Below, piece by piece: positions 32,211-43,397 of a stretch of DNA of 64,000 nt. A model generated the notes under the pieces. It did no database searches. It worked only from the letters and a program-made list of their open reading frames with translations, and was not told where the DNA came from. This stretch comes from Fomes fomentarius. Lineage: Eukaryota > Basidiomycota > Agaricomycetes > Polyporales > Polyporaceae. The stretch is from assembly GCA_022606135.1 (NCBI GenBank), contig JABYQN010000018.1, positions 1 through 64,000 on the forward strand, written 5' to 3'. Within the stretch, counting starts at the first letter, position 1, and the number at the start of each line of letters is the position of its first letter. The translations under genes were made by a program, and so were the position numbers.

Positions 32211-33390
32211 GTGACCTCCAGGAGGATGAGAAAGGTATGGATAGGCATTTCTGATCAGGAAGAGGAGGTAGTACTAGCTTCTGATGATGACGAGTACAAA
32301 ATGAGAATGAGTTGCACTGTCCTCGAGGACCATGACTTGCACCTTCTGGCCGAGCGGTGGTACCCCTCGTCCATCCGTATCTTCGAAGGAAGTCTGCTCG
32401 TTGCTATCGGCTCACATGTCCGCTCCCTCTTCTATGACATTGACCCCTAGACGAGCTTTGAGTTCTTCCGGCGCAAGGAAGAACATGCCCGTCCTTCTCC
32501 CTTCTTGAACCGGACTCTGCCTACGAACATGTTCCCCAGGTATGCTTCATCATTCCTTGGTGAATGATGATGTCGCTTGAAATGTTACTGCACAGGCTGT
32601 CCGCACTACCAGATGGCAAGGTCTTCATGGCCGCGAACAACCAGTCGATCAACCCCACTCCCCGGAATTCCCAACGGCGTCCGCGTTATGAACCCTCTCG
32701 ATGCCTCTGTGATCCTCCTGCCCCTCTCACCTCCCGACCACATCTCCGAAGTCCTCGTCTGGGTTCTGACATCGACGACCGCATCCAGCCGGAGAACCTG
32801 CATGTCGACTACCCCGCGTCCTCGCAATGTTCCCGAATCAAGCTCACCGACGAGGGCATTGCCAAAGGCGGGGAGATCGAGCACATGCTTGAAGGCCGCA
32901 CGATGCACTAGCTCGTGCACCTTCCGAACGGCCAGATCGTTATCGCAAACGGCGCGCAGACCGGGTTCGCCGGCTTCCACAACCTGCCAGGCGACCTCGG
33001 CGAGTCGAACGCAGACAAGCCCGCTTTCATCCCATCGATCTACTTCCCCGACGCGCCTTTGGGCGAGCGCATCAGCAACGCGAACATGGCCGAACGCGAG
33101 CATCGCGTGTATGTACCACTCGACGATCATGCTCACCCCGCAAGGCAACTTGCTCATCGCGGGCTCGAACCCGAACAACAGCGCGTGCACTGGGCTGGAT
33201 CAGGTCCAGTTCCCTGCAGAGCACCGTGTTCAGATTCTCGACCCGCCTTACATGACCCAGGAGCGCCCCAAGATCCTCAGTGTGCCCGAGAAGGTTGGAT
33301 TTGGGCAGAACGTCACTGTGCCGATCAAGCTTCCGAGGAAGCTGTGCGAATCTGTTATTCTGGGACAAGCAGTGCATCAAGCCTTCGCCT
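32211..33390 (+). pseudogene. Glyoxal oxidase (AA5 copper radical oxidase) pseudogene
   Basis: Glyoxal oxidases are secreted copper-radical enzymes that make H2O2 for lignin peroxidases. Recognisable text: [112 protein letters not shown] (with the Tyr-His copper ligands) and [20 protein letters not shown]. Lesions: TAG at 32448 in DIDP-TSFEFF; frameshift near 32757 within EVLVCGGSDIDD; TAG at 32909 replacing the Glu of RTMHELVHL; frameshift near 33100 before IACMYHST. The N-terminal signal peptide and the last third (with the remaining His ligand) are missing. Confidence 0.8.
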
Positions 33391-33875
33391 GTGTACATCG
33401 AGGTACGTTATGGAAGCACCATGTCGTGCGCTGTACTCATGTCAGCGCTCGTTGTAGGATTTGGTCTGAGGAGCGACATTGAATGCGGCAGCCTTCCCGT
33501 CGTATTTGGCGATCGCGACGTCTTCGTCGCTCTTGTTTGTTACTTCTCGTGGCTTGGACAAGATGCAGATCAGAACGGTGCGCGTGCCTATGACTGACTA
33601 CATAACATGAGAGCGTCCTATTCATCTGTGGATTTCTGCTCTTCATGCTAGGTCCCGCTCGGCCTGGGGAAAATTGCCTACCATCCCGGACAGCAGGTGT
33701 TCGGTGTCGGTTGTATCTGCATCTCTCCTAATGGGACTGGAGAGCCGGAGGAAGCAACAGGCTTGTTCAAGCTCTTGAATGCACACTCCTTCCAACGTCA
33801 GTACTTGTGTAATCACATGTCCCTGTGATGCTCACCGATTATTCCAAGAGCTCATGCCGAAGGGAAGGAGGTCAT
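33391..33875. other. Short unassigned region
   Basis: On the minus strand 33480-33540 reads NKSDEDVAIAKYDGKAAAFN in one frame, which looks protein-like but is not assigned. On the plus strand 33661-33780 reads LGKIAYHPGQQVFGVGCICI. Neither extends far enough for a gene call. Confidence 0.3.
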
Positions 33876-34720
33876 ACCTCCATCTCCAGAGTGTTGGCCG
33901 GAGCCTGTCCCAACAACTCTACTTTCTCCAGCTGCTTGAGACGATCCCTCTCTTCGGCGACTTCTCGCAGTACGGAGTTGACCTGCCGAGTGATGACATT
34001 CGACTGCTTCCGCGCCAGGGCATTGAGCTAGGTCTTGACCCTCACGTTCTCCGCCTGTAGGACCTCACACCACTCGAACGCTGCGATCGCCTTCTCCCTC
34101 CAGTACTCGCGCCCATGGGTGAAGTTCCTCAGCGCATCCTCCAGCGCAAGCTTCTGCTTCGAGACCGACTCGACCTGCTCCGCGAGGAACTTGCCCGTCG
34201 CCGCGCGCAGCTCCTCGGCATTCTGGCGGAGCGTGCGTGCGCGGTCGAGCGCGAGGGCTTCCTTGAAGAAGGCGACTTGTGCGCGCAGGGAGGCGTTATC
34301 TTCAGCGAGCGTGCACCGTGTGTCTTTCTTCTTCCGCAGGAGGTCGTCCACGATGGTACGCAGCTCTGTCTCGACGTCCCGCTGAGGGGCCGGGGCGTGA
34401 AGGGTTGGCGGCGGCGGAGAGACACTCAGATGGAAGACGAGGTCCCTGGATGGTACAGGAGGGGGATGCGCGGGCGGAGGAGGGGCTGCAGCGGCCGTAG
34501 GAAACACGGGCGTCGAGTGAAGTATGAGTGAGAGAGGACTGGAGTCTGAGAATCAAAGAGTAGTAGGTCTTCGCTTGTAGAAGAGACGTTGTCTTGTATA
34601 CCGAGCAGGGATGCGCAACTAGACTCGTCTCTCCCGGATGCCAGGAAAGACATGCACGAGGAGTCGAACGAGGACGAGTACGACATTCCAGCCATTGCAG
34701 ACAGGTGAGACAGTCCAGTG
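33876..34720 (-). pseudogene. Coiled-coil protein gene with an in-frame stop
   Basis: Minus-strand frames encode a Ser-rich start (MAGMSYSSSFDSSCMSF from about 34690), a Pro-rich linker (TAAAAPPPPAHPPP) and a long heptad region: DVETELRTIVDDLLRKKKD, EDNASLRAQVAFFKEAL, RQNAEELRAATGKFLAEQ, QKLALEDALRNFTHGREYW. A TAG at 34030-34028 (VRVKT-stop) is followed, still in frame, by LNALARKQSNVITRQVNSV and EERDRLKQLEKVELL, so the stop interrupts a continuing coiled coil (probably CAG to TAG). The joint between the Ser-rich and Pro-rich parts also needs a frame change. Function unknown; a cytoskeletal or scaffold role is plausible only from structure. Confidence 0.45.
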
Positions 34721-34868
34721 GGTCGCATCTACACTGGGACAGACGCCGCCCCGGCCTTCCCGGCTCTGAGATCGACACCCATCTGCTCCTTCGCCGCGGC
34801 TGGACCTTGCTACCTCTTGACGTCTCGTGCCATATTCCCGTCATAGGGCGAGCCACGGGGCTGCGAGA

Positions 34869-37800
34869 TGGACTACTTCTCAAAGTTCCTCCGGTCCAAC
34901 ATCCAACCGTCTCCGCGACCGACTCTAAAATATGCTTGACGGTTTGGTGGCATGCGTAGATCGACCATGCGCAGGAGTTCCATAATATGTCTTGGGTGCT
35001 CATCAAGGTAAGGCGTGTCCACGAAGATTCGCTTGACCTATCGCTGAACCCAATATCGTCAAGAATACACTACTCCACCCCGATGAACGACAATCGACGC
35101 GCGGAATCAAGTCGACCGATGTACCCGCACATCTGCGATCTATGGTGGATGCCTTGGTGTGGGAGTCTACGCGGACGGAGGAAGGGTATGTCAGACAACC
35201 GTGGTCCCGCTAGTCTGTGCTCACGCTGGTCGTCGTTAGTGGCACGGGTGCATGCTTGGAATACTTGCTGAAGAATGGTATGTTGTATTGCTACTGAACA
35301 TACCCCGTGTCTCATTCCTGACGATGGCAAGATTTTGCTTGGAACACTGGTGAAGCTCAGCGAGGCCGACCGACCGTTCGGCATCCAAGCAGAGGTCCTC
35401 CGAATCGTTCAAAACATGGTCGTTCTCCTGGACGAGTAATTTCTAGTCCAATTCCACGGTGCACAAGGCTGTCCTCCGCCTCCTGCGCAACTGTGTCGGC
35501 GACGACATCCAGGAGCAGCTGGATGGGCGCAACAAGCCGATGGGAGCCGCAGGCAATGTTGGTAATCGTACTCAACTATCCGAGTACGAGGAAGACTGTG
35601 GGTACTCTTCCACCCTTGCATCTGTATACGCATATACTCACCTCAACGTCAGTGGTCAACTTGCTTTGCATCCTCTGCAGCAGGATTCGGACGTATCGCG
35701 AGCTGTTGATGATCTTCATCCACGATAAGCAATGGTACCCGCCCAGAGCCGTTATTTGCAGTGGAGGAAGAAGATGAAGAGGAGGAGGAAGAGACTGAGC
35801 AACAGCCGAGCGAACAAACCCCAACAGAACCTCCTGCCCCCGAACAGCCCACCTCCCCCGTTTCGTCACACCAGACAGACAACTCCGGTCTCGGCTCTTC
35901 CACTACGAAAAAGCCTGAGTGCGAGTTCTTACTGTTCAAATACGTCCTACGCTTCGTCCACCGCGAAGGCCAGATCGGAGACTTCGCTCGCGCCGGCTTG
36001 CTGTTCCTCATGGATGTTGCCATGCCCCCCGTCGATGCGGCCCACAAGGGTGCAGACGACAATCTGCGAAGCTCTACATCCACGCTTACGGCCATAGATC
36101 ACGATCCCAACCCTGACGCTGCTCTTGCTCTTGCAGAGTATACCCTGGACGGCGACATTTCCGATGTACTTGCCGCTGGCTTAGCCGCGGTATATTCCTT
36201 GCTTCCCACAAAGATCGAGGTCAGGCCACCCATCTCAGCAGACACCACACCTGGGACCTCCATGATACTCGGCAGCAGCAATGAGCCCGAGCTCTCATCA
36301 GATCAGAAGGAGAAGCTCGACGCGGAGCGGGAGAGAGGACGCGAGCCGTGGAGTTAAAAGAGTCGTCAATTACGGACTTTAAGGCTCGTCTTGATCACTT
36401 CTTGAAGTTGCTGGAGTTCCTGCAAGTGAGCAGCAAGGTGTATGACTCCGGCGAAGGCAATCTCAATGCATCGGTGTTAGTCGGCGTGCAATCCATCCTC
36501 GATGCGGTACGCCGTGTGTTCTTGGAGAACATCCTCTATCCTTCTGTCCTCGAGTGTTCGGATGCCGACGGGAGTGCAGTGGCGGTGATGTCGTACATCG
36601 AAATCATGATCAGGACGTTGGAGAACGGGCAGCTCGCGGACCTCCTCACCGACTTCCTCATGAGTGCAGACAATGCCGAGGATCTTTCTTCGTCCAGGCC
36701 GCGTCCACACTCTATGCTGGTACTCGCCGGCAAGGCACCTCCGACTTCACAGGCAGATGCCAAAAAGGCGAAGTAGAGGCGGCGGAAGAGCACTGCGATG
36801 ACTCTGCTAGAGATGGAGGCCCCAGAAGCACGCAAGCAATCGTCCTACTTCACTTCCATGGGTCGATTCACTCTGAAGGATCTCATCCTCACGAGCCTGC
36901 GGTCAAAGTCCCAACCAACAGCGACTGCTGCTCTGCAGCTCCTTCAATCCCTCTTACTCCCAGTACTGCACCCTTTCTGTCGATCGACTGCTCGTGGTCA
37001 TCCACGATCCTCAAGCCGCATCCTTCCCCCAACCTGCCATTCTGCCTGACGCATTCGGGAATGATCCGTCCCCACCTTCAAAACCCGCTGACGACTCAGA
37101 CGAGGAGGAAGCATTCGTATACCCTAGTGCGGTTGATGCTAAAGCACTAGAGCCCGCCCGCCCCAAGTCGACCATCGTCTTCAGCCAACCTTATACTACA
37201 TACTGGACGCATGAGCGCGAGATGGAGTTGTACCTTCAGCTTGTCTCGCATGTCGATCCGAACCATGCCGAGGACGCCTTCAGCACGGGGTATGACCACT
37301 ATCTGCGGGACGCCTTGTTCTCAATTCAGAGCCAATCCTGCTTCCGACTTGATGCCGATGCTGAGGCACGGACGAAGCTTAAGCATCGGCTCAATCCCAA
37401 TGATCCCGTGCTATCGCTTGTCCTGGTATTGTTGAGGAAAATCTTCTCCAACACCCCGGAGACGCACATGGCCTTGACTGGCGTCCTTGCGACGCTCGTA
37501 CTGTGTCCCGACCACTCGTTAGCTGGTTGGCTGACGTTTGCTCCGAAAGAGACTCCCCCTCCCTCGAACAATCGTGACCAAGACGACTCATTGGCAAACG
37601 AGGATGATGGCGACGACCGCTCAATCGACTTCCTGATAGAAGAGAAACTCGCCTGGGAGTTCAAAACGCGCTGGCATCGAGCATGGACGAGCAGTCGCGT
37701 CCTGTCATCTACTCGATATTCCACGGACTCGTCGCGCAGCTCGAGCGGTACCGCCAGCTGGTCGAGAACTTGGACCAGTATCTCCAGGAGCGCCGGCAAG

Positions 37801-38405
37801 GGCTGCTCCTTAGCGAGAACCTGACAGATGCCCTGACACTTGCGCTCGACTTTGAGACGCCGAAGTCGAGCGCATTCGGTGGTGCGCTATCCTCGATGCT
37901 GTCGTCGCCTGTCGAAACGCCTGCACAGAAGCTCAAACCCAAACCCAAGCAGTCCGCGTCGTCGTCCTTTGTCTCCTTCCTCACCCCCAAGAAGAACAAG
38001 CCCGTGAGGCCTACGCCTTCAGAGCCCACGACACCTTCTCGTGGTGGTGCGAGGGCCGTTGATGCTGGCCCGTTCGGACCGCACTATCAGACGACGGGTG
38101 CGATCACCGTCGAGCCCTACCTCGCACCAGCGCCTTCGACTGGCCCCTGGACACCGGCGAAGTCGCGCAGATGGAACACGGACGAGGAGGATGTCTTTGG
38201 GTCGCCAGGCCAGTGGGGAGGAGAGAATCGTGGCTCTCAGGTCGTGGACGATTCAGACGAGGAAGAGGACGCATCCAAGGTGACGCACGTCACGCTCTCG
38301 CAACTGCTCGACAACGTCGTGATTCTGGAAGAGTCTATCGAGGAGTTGGTGGCTATTATACATGCAAGACGAAGTTTGGGTATAGAGCCAATCCGCTACC
38401 TGTAA
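34869..38405 (+). pseudogene. FHIP / RAI16-like (FTS- and Hook-interacting) protein gene, decayed
   Basis: FHIP proteins link the FTS-Hook complex to cargo for dynein transport of endosomes. Text in order: MDYFSKFLRSNIQPSP, IDHAQEFHNMSWVLIK, LRSMVDALVWESTRTEE, LVKLSEADRPFGIQAEVL, RIVQNMVVLLDE, VHKAVLRLLRNCVGDDIQEQ, CSRIRTYRELLMIFIHDK, an acidic run, CEFLLFKYVLRFVHREGQIG, DFARAGLLFLMDVAMPP, DISDVLAAGLAAVYSLLPTK, DFKARLDHFLKLLEFLQ, MGRFTLKDLILTSLRSKSQP, IFHGLVAQLERYRQLVENLD, and an acidic C-terminus ending EPIRYL. Lesions: frameshift and TAG near 34915-34960; TAA at 35438 plus a 1-base insertion near 35450; frameshift near 36345; TAG at 36774; frameshifts near 36957 and 37665. No splice solution was found for these. 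Long, full-length copy, inactive as read. Confidence 0.8.
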
Positions 38406-38689
38406 CTTATTTGAGTTTAAGTCCATTGTGCTATCACATACTGCGTGCGGGTTTGGTACCCGAATGTCTGAGAGCTGAGGTAACGGAGTTACGGTCTAGT
38501 CACGCATTGAGTCGGCCGCGCCTTTAGGCTTGCAAGATATGAACGCTACCCGATATGCTGCTAGAGCCTGGTCCTGATCCTGGAGTGACCCCGCTCGTTG
38601 TATAGCACATATATGGGAGGCATGTCTTACGTGCGCTGATCTGGTCGGCTGTCCAACTCCTCGTCCGAGTCATTCGTCACGCTGATGTC

Positions 38690-41421
38690 ATGGCTGCAGA
38701 AGGCTTAGTGCTGGCTAAGCTCGGCGAAGACAACACAAGCTGCTTATACCGGTCTTTCAGGTGGCTGACTACAAACGCTCGGCGCACGGTCTGCGACCAA
38801 GTCATAAGCGCCCGAGAGTCCGCTAAGTACGAAGCGCCCATATGAGCTTGCCCGACAGCTCGGCCACAGCGGAGTTTCAAAGGCTAAGCAAACACGGTGG
38901 GAGATTAACCTCGAGTCGGGTATGTCGCCTGAAACCGCATATGCGACACTTGACATGCCGAAGGACATCGAGGAGGGGATGTTGCTCACTGTGTTCTCTA
39001 TGCGTGTACGTGCCTATACTAATGTGACGTGCGACGTATGAGCTGATTGTATCTTAGATCGAGGACCAACCAAGCCAGTTGGAAAAGATGCGCGAAGCCC
39101 TGAGCGTTATCGCGGAGGTGACGAACAGTGAGCGGGTTCGGCAGTACCTCACGACAGGAACAGATGGTAAGCTGCCATTGTCGACGTCGTCTGATGTGTA
39201 CGGGTCTGACCACGGCGCAGCTGGGGATAGTACCGTCGCGAAAACGAGTCCGGGGATGCCACGGGGACTTAATCAACTTGGAAACACCTGTTATCTGAAC
39301 TCGCTGTTGCAGGTGCGTGTGCTTGACATGTTACAAGACACCGCTCAGCTGACGTCGATCATCAGTACTACTATACCATCAAGGCACTTCGCGCGGCTAT
39401 TGCATCGTTGTCCAATGCTGGGACCAAGTCGGACGATAGCAAACTTACAGACGACCACCTTAAGCGTCATCATGTGGGTGGTCGTCTCGTCACGCGGCAC
39501 GAGATCTTGCGTTCCAAGAAGTGTGAGTGCTCCGCTGAAGTATGTACGACTCAAGTGGCACTCATGCTCAATCCCATCCACAGTCGCAAGTCTACTCGCC
39601 GACCTATTTTGGAACATGGAGTACTGCGAGACCACGGCGGTTACGCCCGCCATTGAGCTTGCAAAGCTCGCGTTAGTAACCTCACAAGATGAAGAGGAGG
39701 ACGAGATGGACAAGGCAGGCACCGACTCCTCAAACAATACTGATGCGACCCTCGTTGACGATCTCGCCCCTTCGCGGTCTACATTCGACCGCTCGTCCTC
39801 CTCGCCCATGCAGCTTCAGACCCCGAAGAACCCCACAGGCAGTGTACTCGGGAAGCGCTCGAGAGACGCAGATCCGGAGAGTGCGATGGATGGAGACACC
39901 CCTGCGCACTCGCCTCCCCATCCTAGCGCGGACACAAGGAGTCCGACCTCTGCGGAGTTCCTGCAGACAGAGACGCGGTCGTCATCTTCGTCAAGTTCGG
40001 CGCAGAAGCGGCCCGCGACAGGTAAGGAGGCTGATGTGGAGATGAAGAACGAGTCTCGCGCTGGAAGCAAAGCGCCACCACCGTTGCCTCTCAGAAAGGC
40101 GCGGCAGACAGACGACTCCGTCATGATGTTCGGTATGTTTGCGACCATATCGAATGTGGGTGTGCCGCGTTGACCATGCGCTGTAGGGCATCAACACGAT
40201 GTGTCGGAGTGCATGGACAATTGCATGTTCCAGATTGAAACTGCGCTTCTGGACTTTCATGGTATGACCACCTCGGACGACGATAAGACAAAGCCTGTAA
40301 AGAGGTATGTTCTCTCTGATCACCTTACTGGCCGTCTGATGTGGATGGTACCAGGCTGTTTTACGGAAAGAAGCGTCAAAGGCTGATAGCGGTGTCTTCT
40401 GACGATGACGCACGTCACCAGTCGTCCATTCACGAGAAGGAAGATCTCTTCTCTCACCTACACGTCAACGTCGCAGACGAAAACTTCGATCTGTACGACA
40501 GTCTCGCGCGGTACTTCGATGACACAGTCGAGGATACGAAGAAGCGGATGGAGGTCACGCTAGTCGACTTGCCACCACTGTTGCAGATTCAGCTCCAGGT
40601 ACGTCACTGAACTGGATGCTGATGGCTGAGGTGGCCGTTGATCCCGATGCAGCGAGTGCAATTCAACCGTGAGACGCAGCAGGCGTACAAGTCTCAGGCG
40701 TACGTCAAGTTCGGGGAGACCATTCACATGGACCGCTTCCTGGACAGTGCGAACCCACAGAAGAAGGCTCAGTCGAAGATTATCCACGCCGAGCTCACCG
40801 CTTCGCGAGAGCGTATCCAACGCCTCACACAGGACAAAGCATGTCTCTCTTCTACATTGTGCTTGAATATCATAACTCACTAGTCGGCACAGCATGCGCC
40901 GTTTGCCCCCGCACTTGCACACATCTCCGACTTCCTCTCTCGGCAAACGACAGTCGAACTCCTCGCCGACGAATTGTTGATATCATCCCTGCGTGACGAG
41001 GAGGCGTTCATTACCGAGCAACTCCGTGTCGAGCGCGAGAAGACGAGTGGGCTGAAGCAGCAACTTGAGGACATCTGGAAGGACGAGACATCGGCTGCAT
41101 ACGAGCTTACGTCCGTGTTCATCCATCGTGGCTCATCACCGTCATGGGGCCATTACTTCTTCTACTCGCGCAACCTGCCGGATCATCCAGACCAGTGGTT
41201 CAAGTACAACGACTCGGACGTCAGCCAGGTCTCAAAAGATGAGGTTCTCGCGGATACGACTGGTTCGACTGCGAATCCATATATGGCCAGTCCCAGGCTC
41301 TTTCAGCACCAGTCGTGCCGTGCTAACTTTGCGCGCATAGTTGGTTTTCGTGCGAAAAGATTGCGACGCTATCGACACAGTACACAGGTTCAACCCCGAG
41401 CTTATCGAAGACGACACATAG
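38690..41421 (+). CDS. UBP2-like ubiquitin carboxyl-terminal hydrolase (one frameshift, 5' end unclear)
   Basis: Cysteine protease that removes ubiquitin from substrates. Exons encode GLVLAKLGEDNTSCLYRSF, FRWLTTNARRTVCDQVISA, YELARQLGHSGVSKAKQTRW, SPETAYATLDMPKDIEEGM, the Cys box RGLNQLGNTCYLNSLLQ (about 39260-39312, catalytic Cys), HLKRHHVGGRLVTRHEILR, LFWNMEYCETTAVTPAIELA, a Ser/acidic insert, GHQHDVSECMDNCMFQIETA, LYDSLARYFDDTVEDTKKRM, LQRVQFNRETQQAYKSQAY and the His box SWGHYFFYSRNLPDHPDQW (about 41130-41190, catalytic His). The gene ends NPELIEDDT. One base too many in CCCATAT near 38840 breaks the frame between KYEAP and YELARQ. All else is consistent with a working gene, so this may be a sequencing or assembly error. 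UBP2 proteins are longer at the N-terminus, so the start is not established. Confidence 0.7.
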
Positions 41422-41516
41422 ATAGGTATTCCCATTTCACTACTATCTCGATCCGCCATGTCATGCACTTATAATGGACATCCCACTGCACTTTCTGCTT
41501 CGTACTGTATCCGTAT

Positions 41517-42083
41517 TCACACTGTTATCATGAGCACTGATACATAGCTTGGTATATATTCTAGCATGACGAGAATGTACAGTGAAGCCATCGGAAGAAC
41601 AAGAACACGCACCTCCCAGCTGATGGGCGCGTGGAGGAATACTTTGTCGTCGATGACCGGGATGTATATGATCGGGAAAGTCGTGAGTCCTGACCGCCGG
41701 TCGGGAGTGCAGTGGAGGGCACGAATGGCGAACGACTTCGGCCCCAGATCGACCACAAGGTATGAAAGGAGATCAACGAGAGGACTTGTGCGGCGGCGAG
41801 CTTTCAAATGCGCACATGGTGATTGGGTCTGTGAGATTTCCGAGGCTGTCGGAAGCAAGGGCAGCCGAGCGGCGGTGCGGAGGCCCAGCGTGCATGTGGG
41901 CCGTTGAGGGGAGATGCGAGGGGCGCGGGCGAGCAAGCCGAGAGCGAGAAGAGGCAGCGGTGTTGGGGGAAGCACGGAGGCAAACCGAATTGACAGTGGG
42001 CGAATCGAATGAGGAAAGAAAGTTGCCGTATCTGACGAGAAGCTATAGATGCCCGTGCTTGCCCACACACGGCCCCGCCTCAC
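41517..42083 (-). CDS. Hypothetical protein
   Basis: A 188-codon frame with an Arg/Ser-rich start and a hydrophobic C-terminus. It contains VDLGPKSFAIRALHCTPDR and FPIIYIPVIDDKVFLHAPI but no known domain. Its start overlaps the divergent MADS-box start by 35 bases. It may be chance. Confidence 0.2.
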   Translation of the reverse strand: MRRGRVWASTGIYSFSSDTATFFPHSIRPLSIRFASVLPPTPLPLLALGLLARAPRISPQRPTCTLGLRTAARLPLLPTASEISQTQSPCAHLKARRRTSPLVDLLSYLVVDLGPKSFAIRALHCTPDRRSGLTTFPIIYIPVIDDKVFLHAPISWEVRVLVLPMASLYILVMLEYIPSYVSVLMITV

Positions 42084-42711
42084 ACCCGCGTCCGAATTGA
42101 CGTCCCAGCTTGCCGTCTCATGGCCTGACAGCAGGCCTGCTCAATGCTCATCCCAATCCAACCTCTCGCCCTATTTTCCTCACCAGCCCACGCCCCAGAA
42201 CGACCCCGACGCGGGAGAAAGAGGTCAAGACGTCGAGGATGCCAAGCGCCAACCCAAAAAGAGAAAGATTGAATTCATTCAAAAGAACGTCAACCGGTAC
42301 AAGACCTTCTCAAAACGGAAGGCGGGTATCATGAAAAAGGTATGTTTTGTTTAATCAGTTTCTCTCTTCGTTTCCTTCGACGTCCTCAACTCCTCGTTCG
42401 TTACCCGACGCGTCAATCAGGCATACGAACTGTCTGTCCTTACTGGCATGCAAGTTCTCGTCCTCGTCGTGTCCGAGTCAGGTACCGTCTATACCTTCGC
42501 CACTGCGAAGCTCCAACCTCTCGTCTCTGGGATGGAGGGCCAGAACCTCATCCGAGCATGTCTTTCGAACGCACCCCTTGCTTCTGCCATGCGGGCCGTC
42601 GGTCAGACCATCGACCGTACTATGCCTGTGCAGCAGCAGCAGCAGAGCGCGCCCGGCCGCCTCGCTATCGGTACACCGAAGGAGGACGACTGGCACCCAG
42701 GAGGAGAGTGA
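42049..42711 (+). CDS. MADS-box (SRF/MCM1-type) transcription factor
   Basis: Two exons, 42049-42339 and 42421-42711, joined by GTATGT...TCAG, total 193 residues. Residues about 70-130 form the MADS domain: KKRKIEFIQKNVNRYKTFSK, RKAGIMKK-AYELSVLTGMQV, LVLVVSESGTVYTFATAKLQ. It is close to MCM1/RLM1-class proteins that bind CArG boxes as dimers and act with cofactors in mating, cell-cycle or stress genes. The N-terminal helix is unusual: after KRKIE it goes straight to FIQ, two residues shorter than the usual kIeIxFIe pattern. An N-terminal Pro/Ser-rich leader and a short poly-Gln run (five CAG) lie on either side. The C-terminus is short. Located among decayed genes but itself open. Confidence 0.7.
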
Positions 42712-42990
42712 AGATGCTAACGCGCCACTTGCAGCCGGCAGTGGTCGCCTCTCGTTGCTGGAAGGAGTAGAAGGCAGAGGTTCGATAGTTCTCTTCAATC
42801 AGGCGTCATGATGTTTCAGCTTGTGGAGTAGGGTAGTCATTGAAGGAAGCACAATCGAGGGGAGCAGTGAGCACATGCAACAATGTTAACCAACCCTTCA
42901 TTGAATCTCTTCCTCAGCCACATGCATTAGTAATGTGGCCTTAGCAACGGCGACGGCCTCGAAGAGGGGAGAAATGTAATCGATGTAGCT

Positions 42991-43397
42991 ATGAGCACTC
43001 TCCAGCATGTCGGCAATGAGGCTGCGAAATACCAAGAGACCCCCCTCGAAGTGTCCAACAGCTGGCTTACATTCGAGGTACTACAGCTGCGCCAACGCAT
43101 GGCAGAACTGGACGGCCATGCTGCAGCGCCCGGCGAGAGGTACCAGTCCCCTCGGTCTCGACCTCGGCCCCGGCCCCGGCCCCGGCCATAGCACCAGCAG
43201 CGCCCGTCGCCCTGACCTCGGATCAGTTACTTGCCACCGTAGCTGACCTGTCCACTCGCGTACAGCGGCTTGAGGATGCGCAGCACCAGATGGCTTCGGC
43301 GGATGTTGAAGAGGTGCTGAAAGCCTACTTCGAGAAGCTTGGTGTCAGCGAGAAGGACTTGATGTCGCTAGGTTCCCGCAGTAAGGACACGAAGTAG
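42991..43397 (+). pseudogene. Small coiled-coil protein gene with a frame break
   Basis: The frame starts MSTLQHVGNEAAKYQET and LQLRQRMAELDGHAAAP (a heptad pattern). It then needs a one-base change at about 43138 to continue as VPVPSVSTSAPAPAPAIAPA, ALTSDQLLATVADLSTRVQR, LEDAQHQMASADVEEVLKAY and FEKLGVSEKDLMSLGSRSKD, ending at TAG 43395-43397. In the original frame the GC-rich repeat reads as RPRPRPRP and stops. The second half looks like the real protein. No family is known. Confidence 0.45.
43150..43190 (+). repeat. CGGCCC-type short tandem repeat
   Basis: Successive copies of GACCTCGGCCCC / CGGCCC. It encodes alternating Ala-Pro or Arg-Pro depending on frame and sits at the frame break of the coiled-coil gene. 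Confidence 0.6.

Noticed and set aside
32606..33190. A 194-codon antisense frame in the glyoxal oxidase copy
   Set aside because: It is the complement of the oxidase coding strand; GC-rich codon use keeps antisense frames open.
34302..35006. A 234-codon minus-strand frame
   Set aside because: It overlaps, in the wrong frame, both the coiled-coil gene and the FHIP start, and has no recognisable motif.
39816..40148. An antisense frame within the ubiquitin protease
   Set aside because: Complement of the Ser/acidic insert of the protease; no independent evidence.
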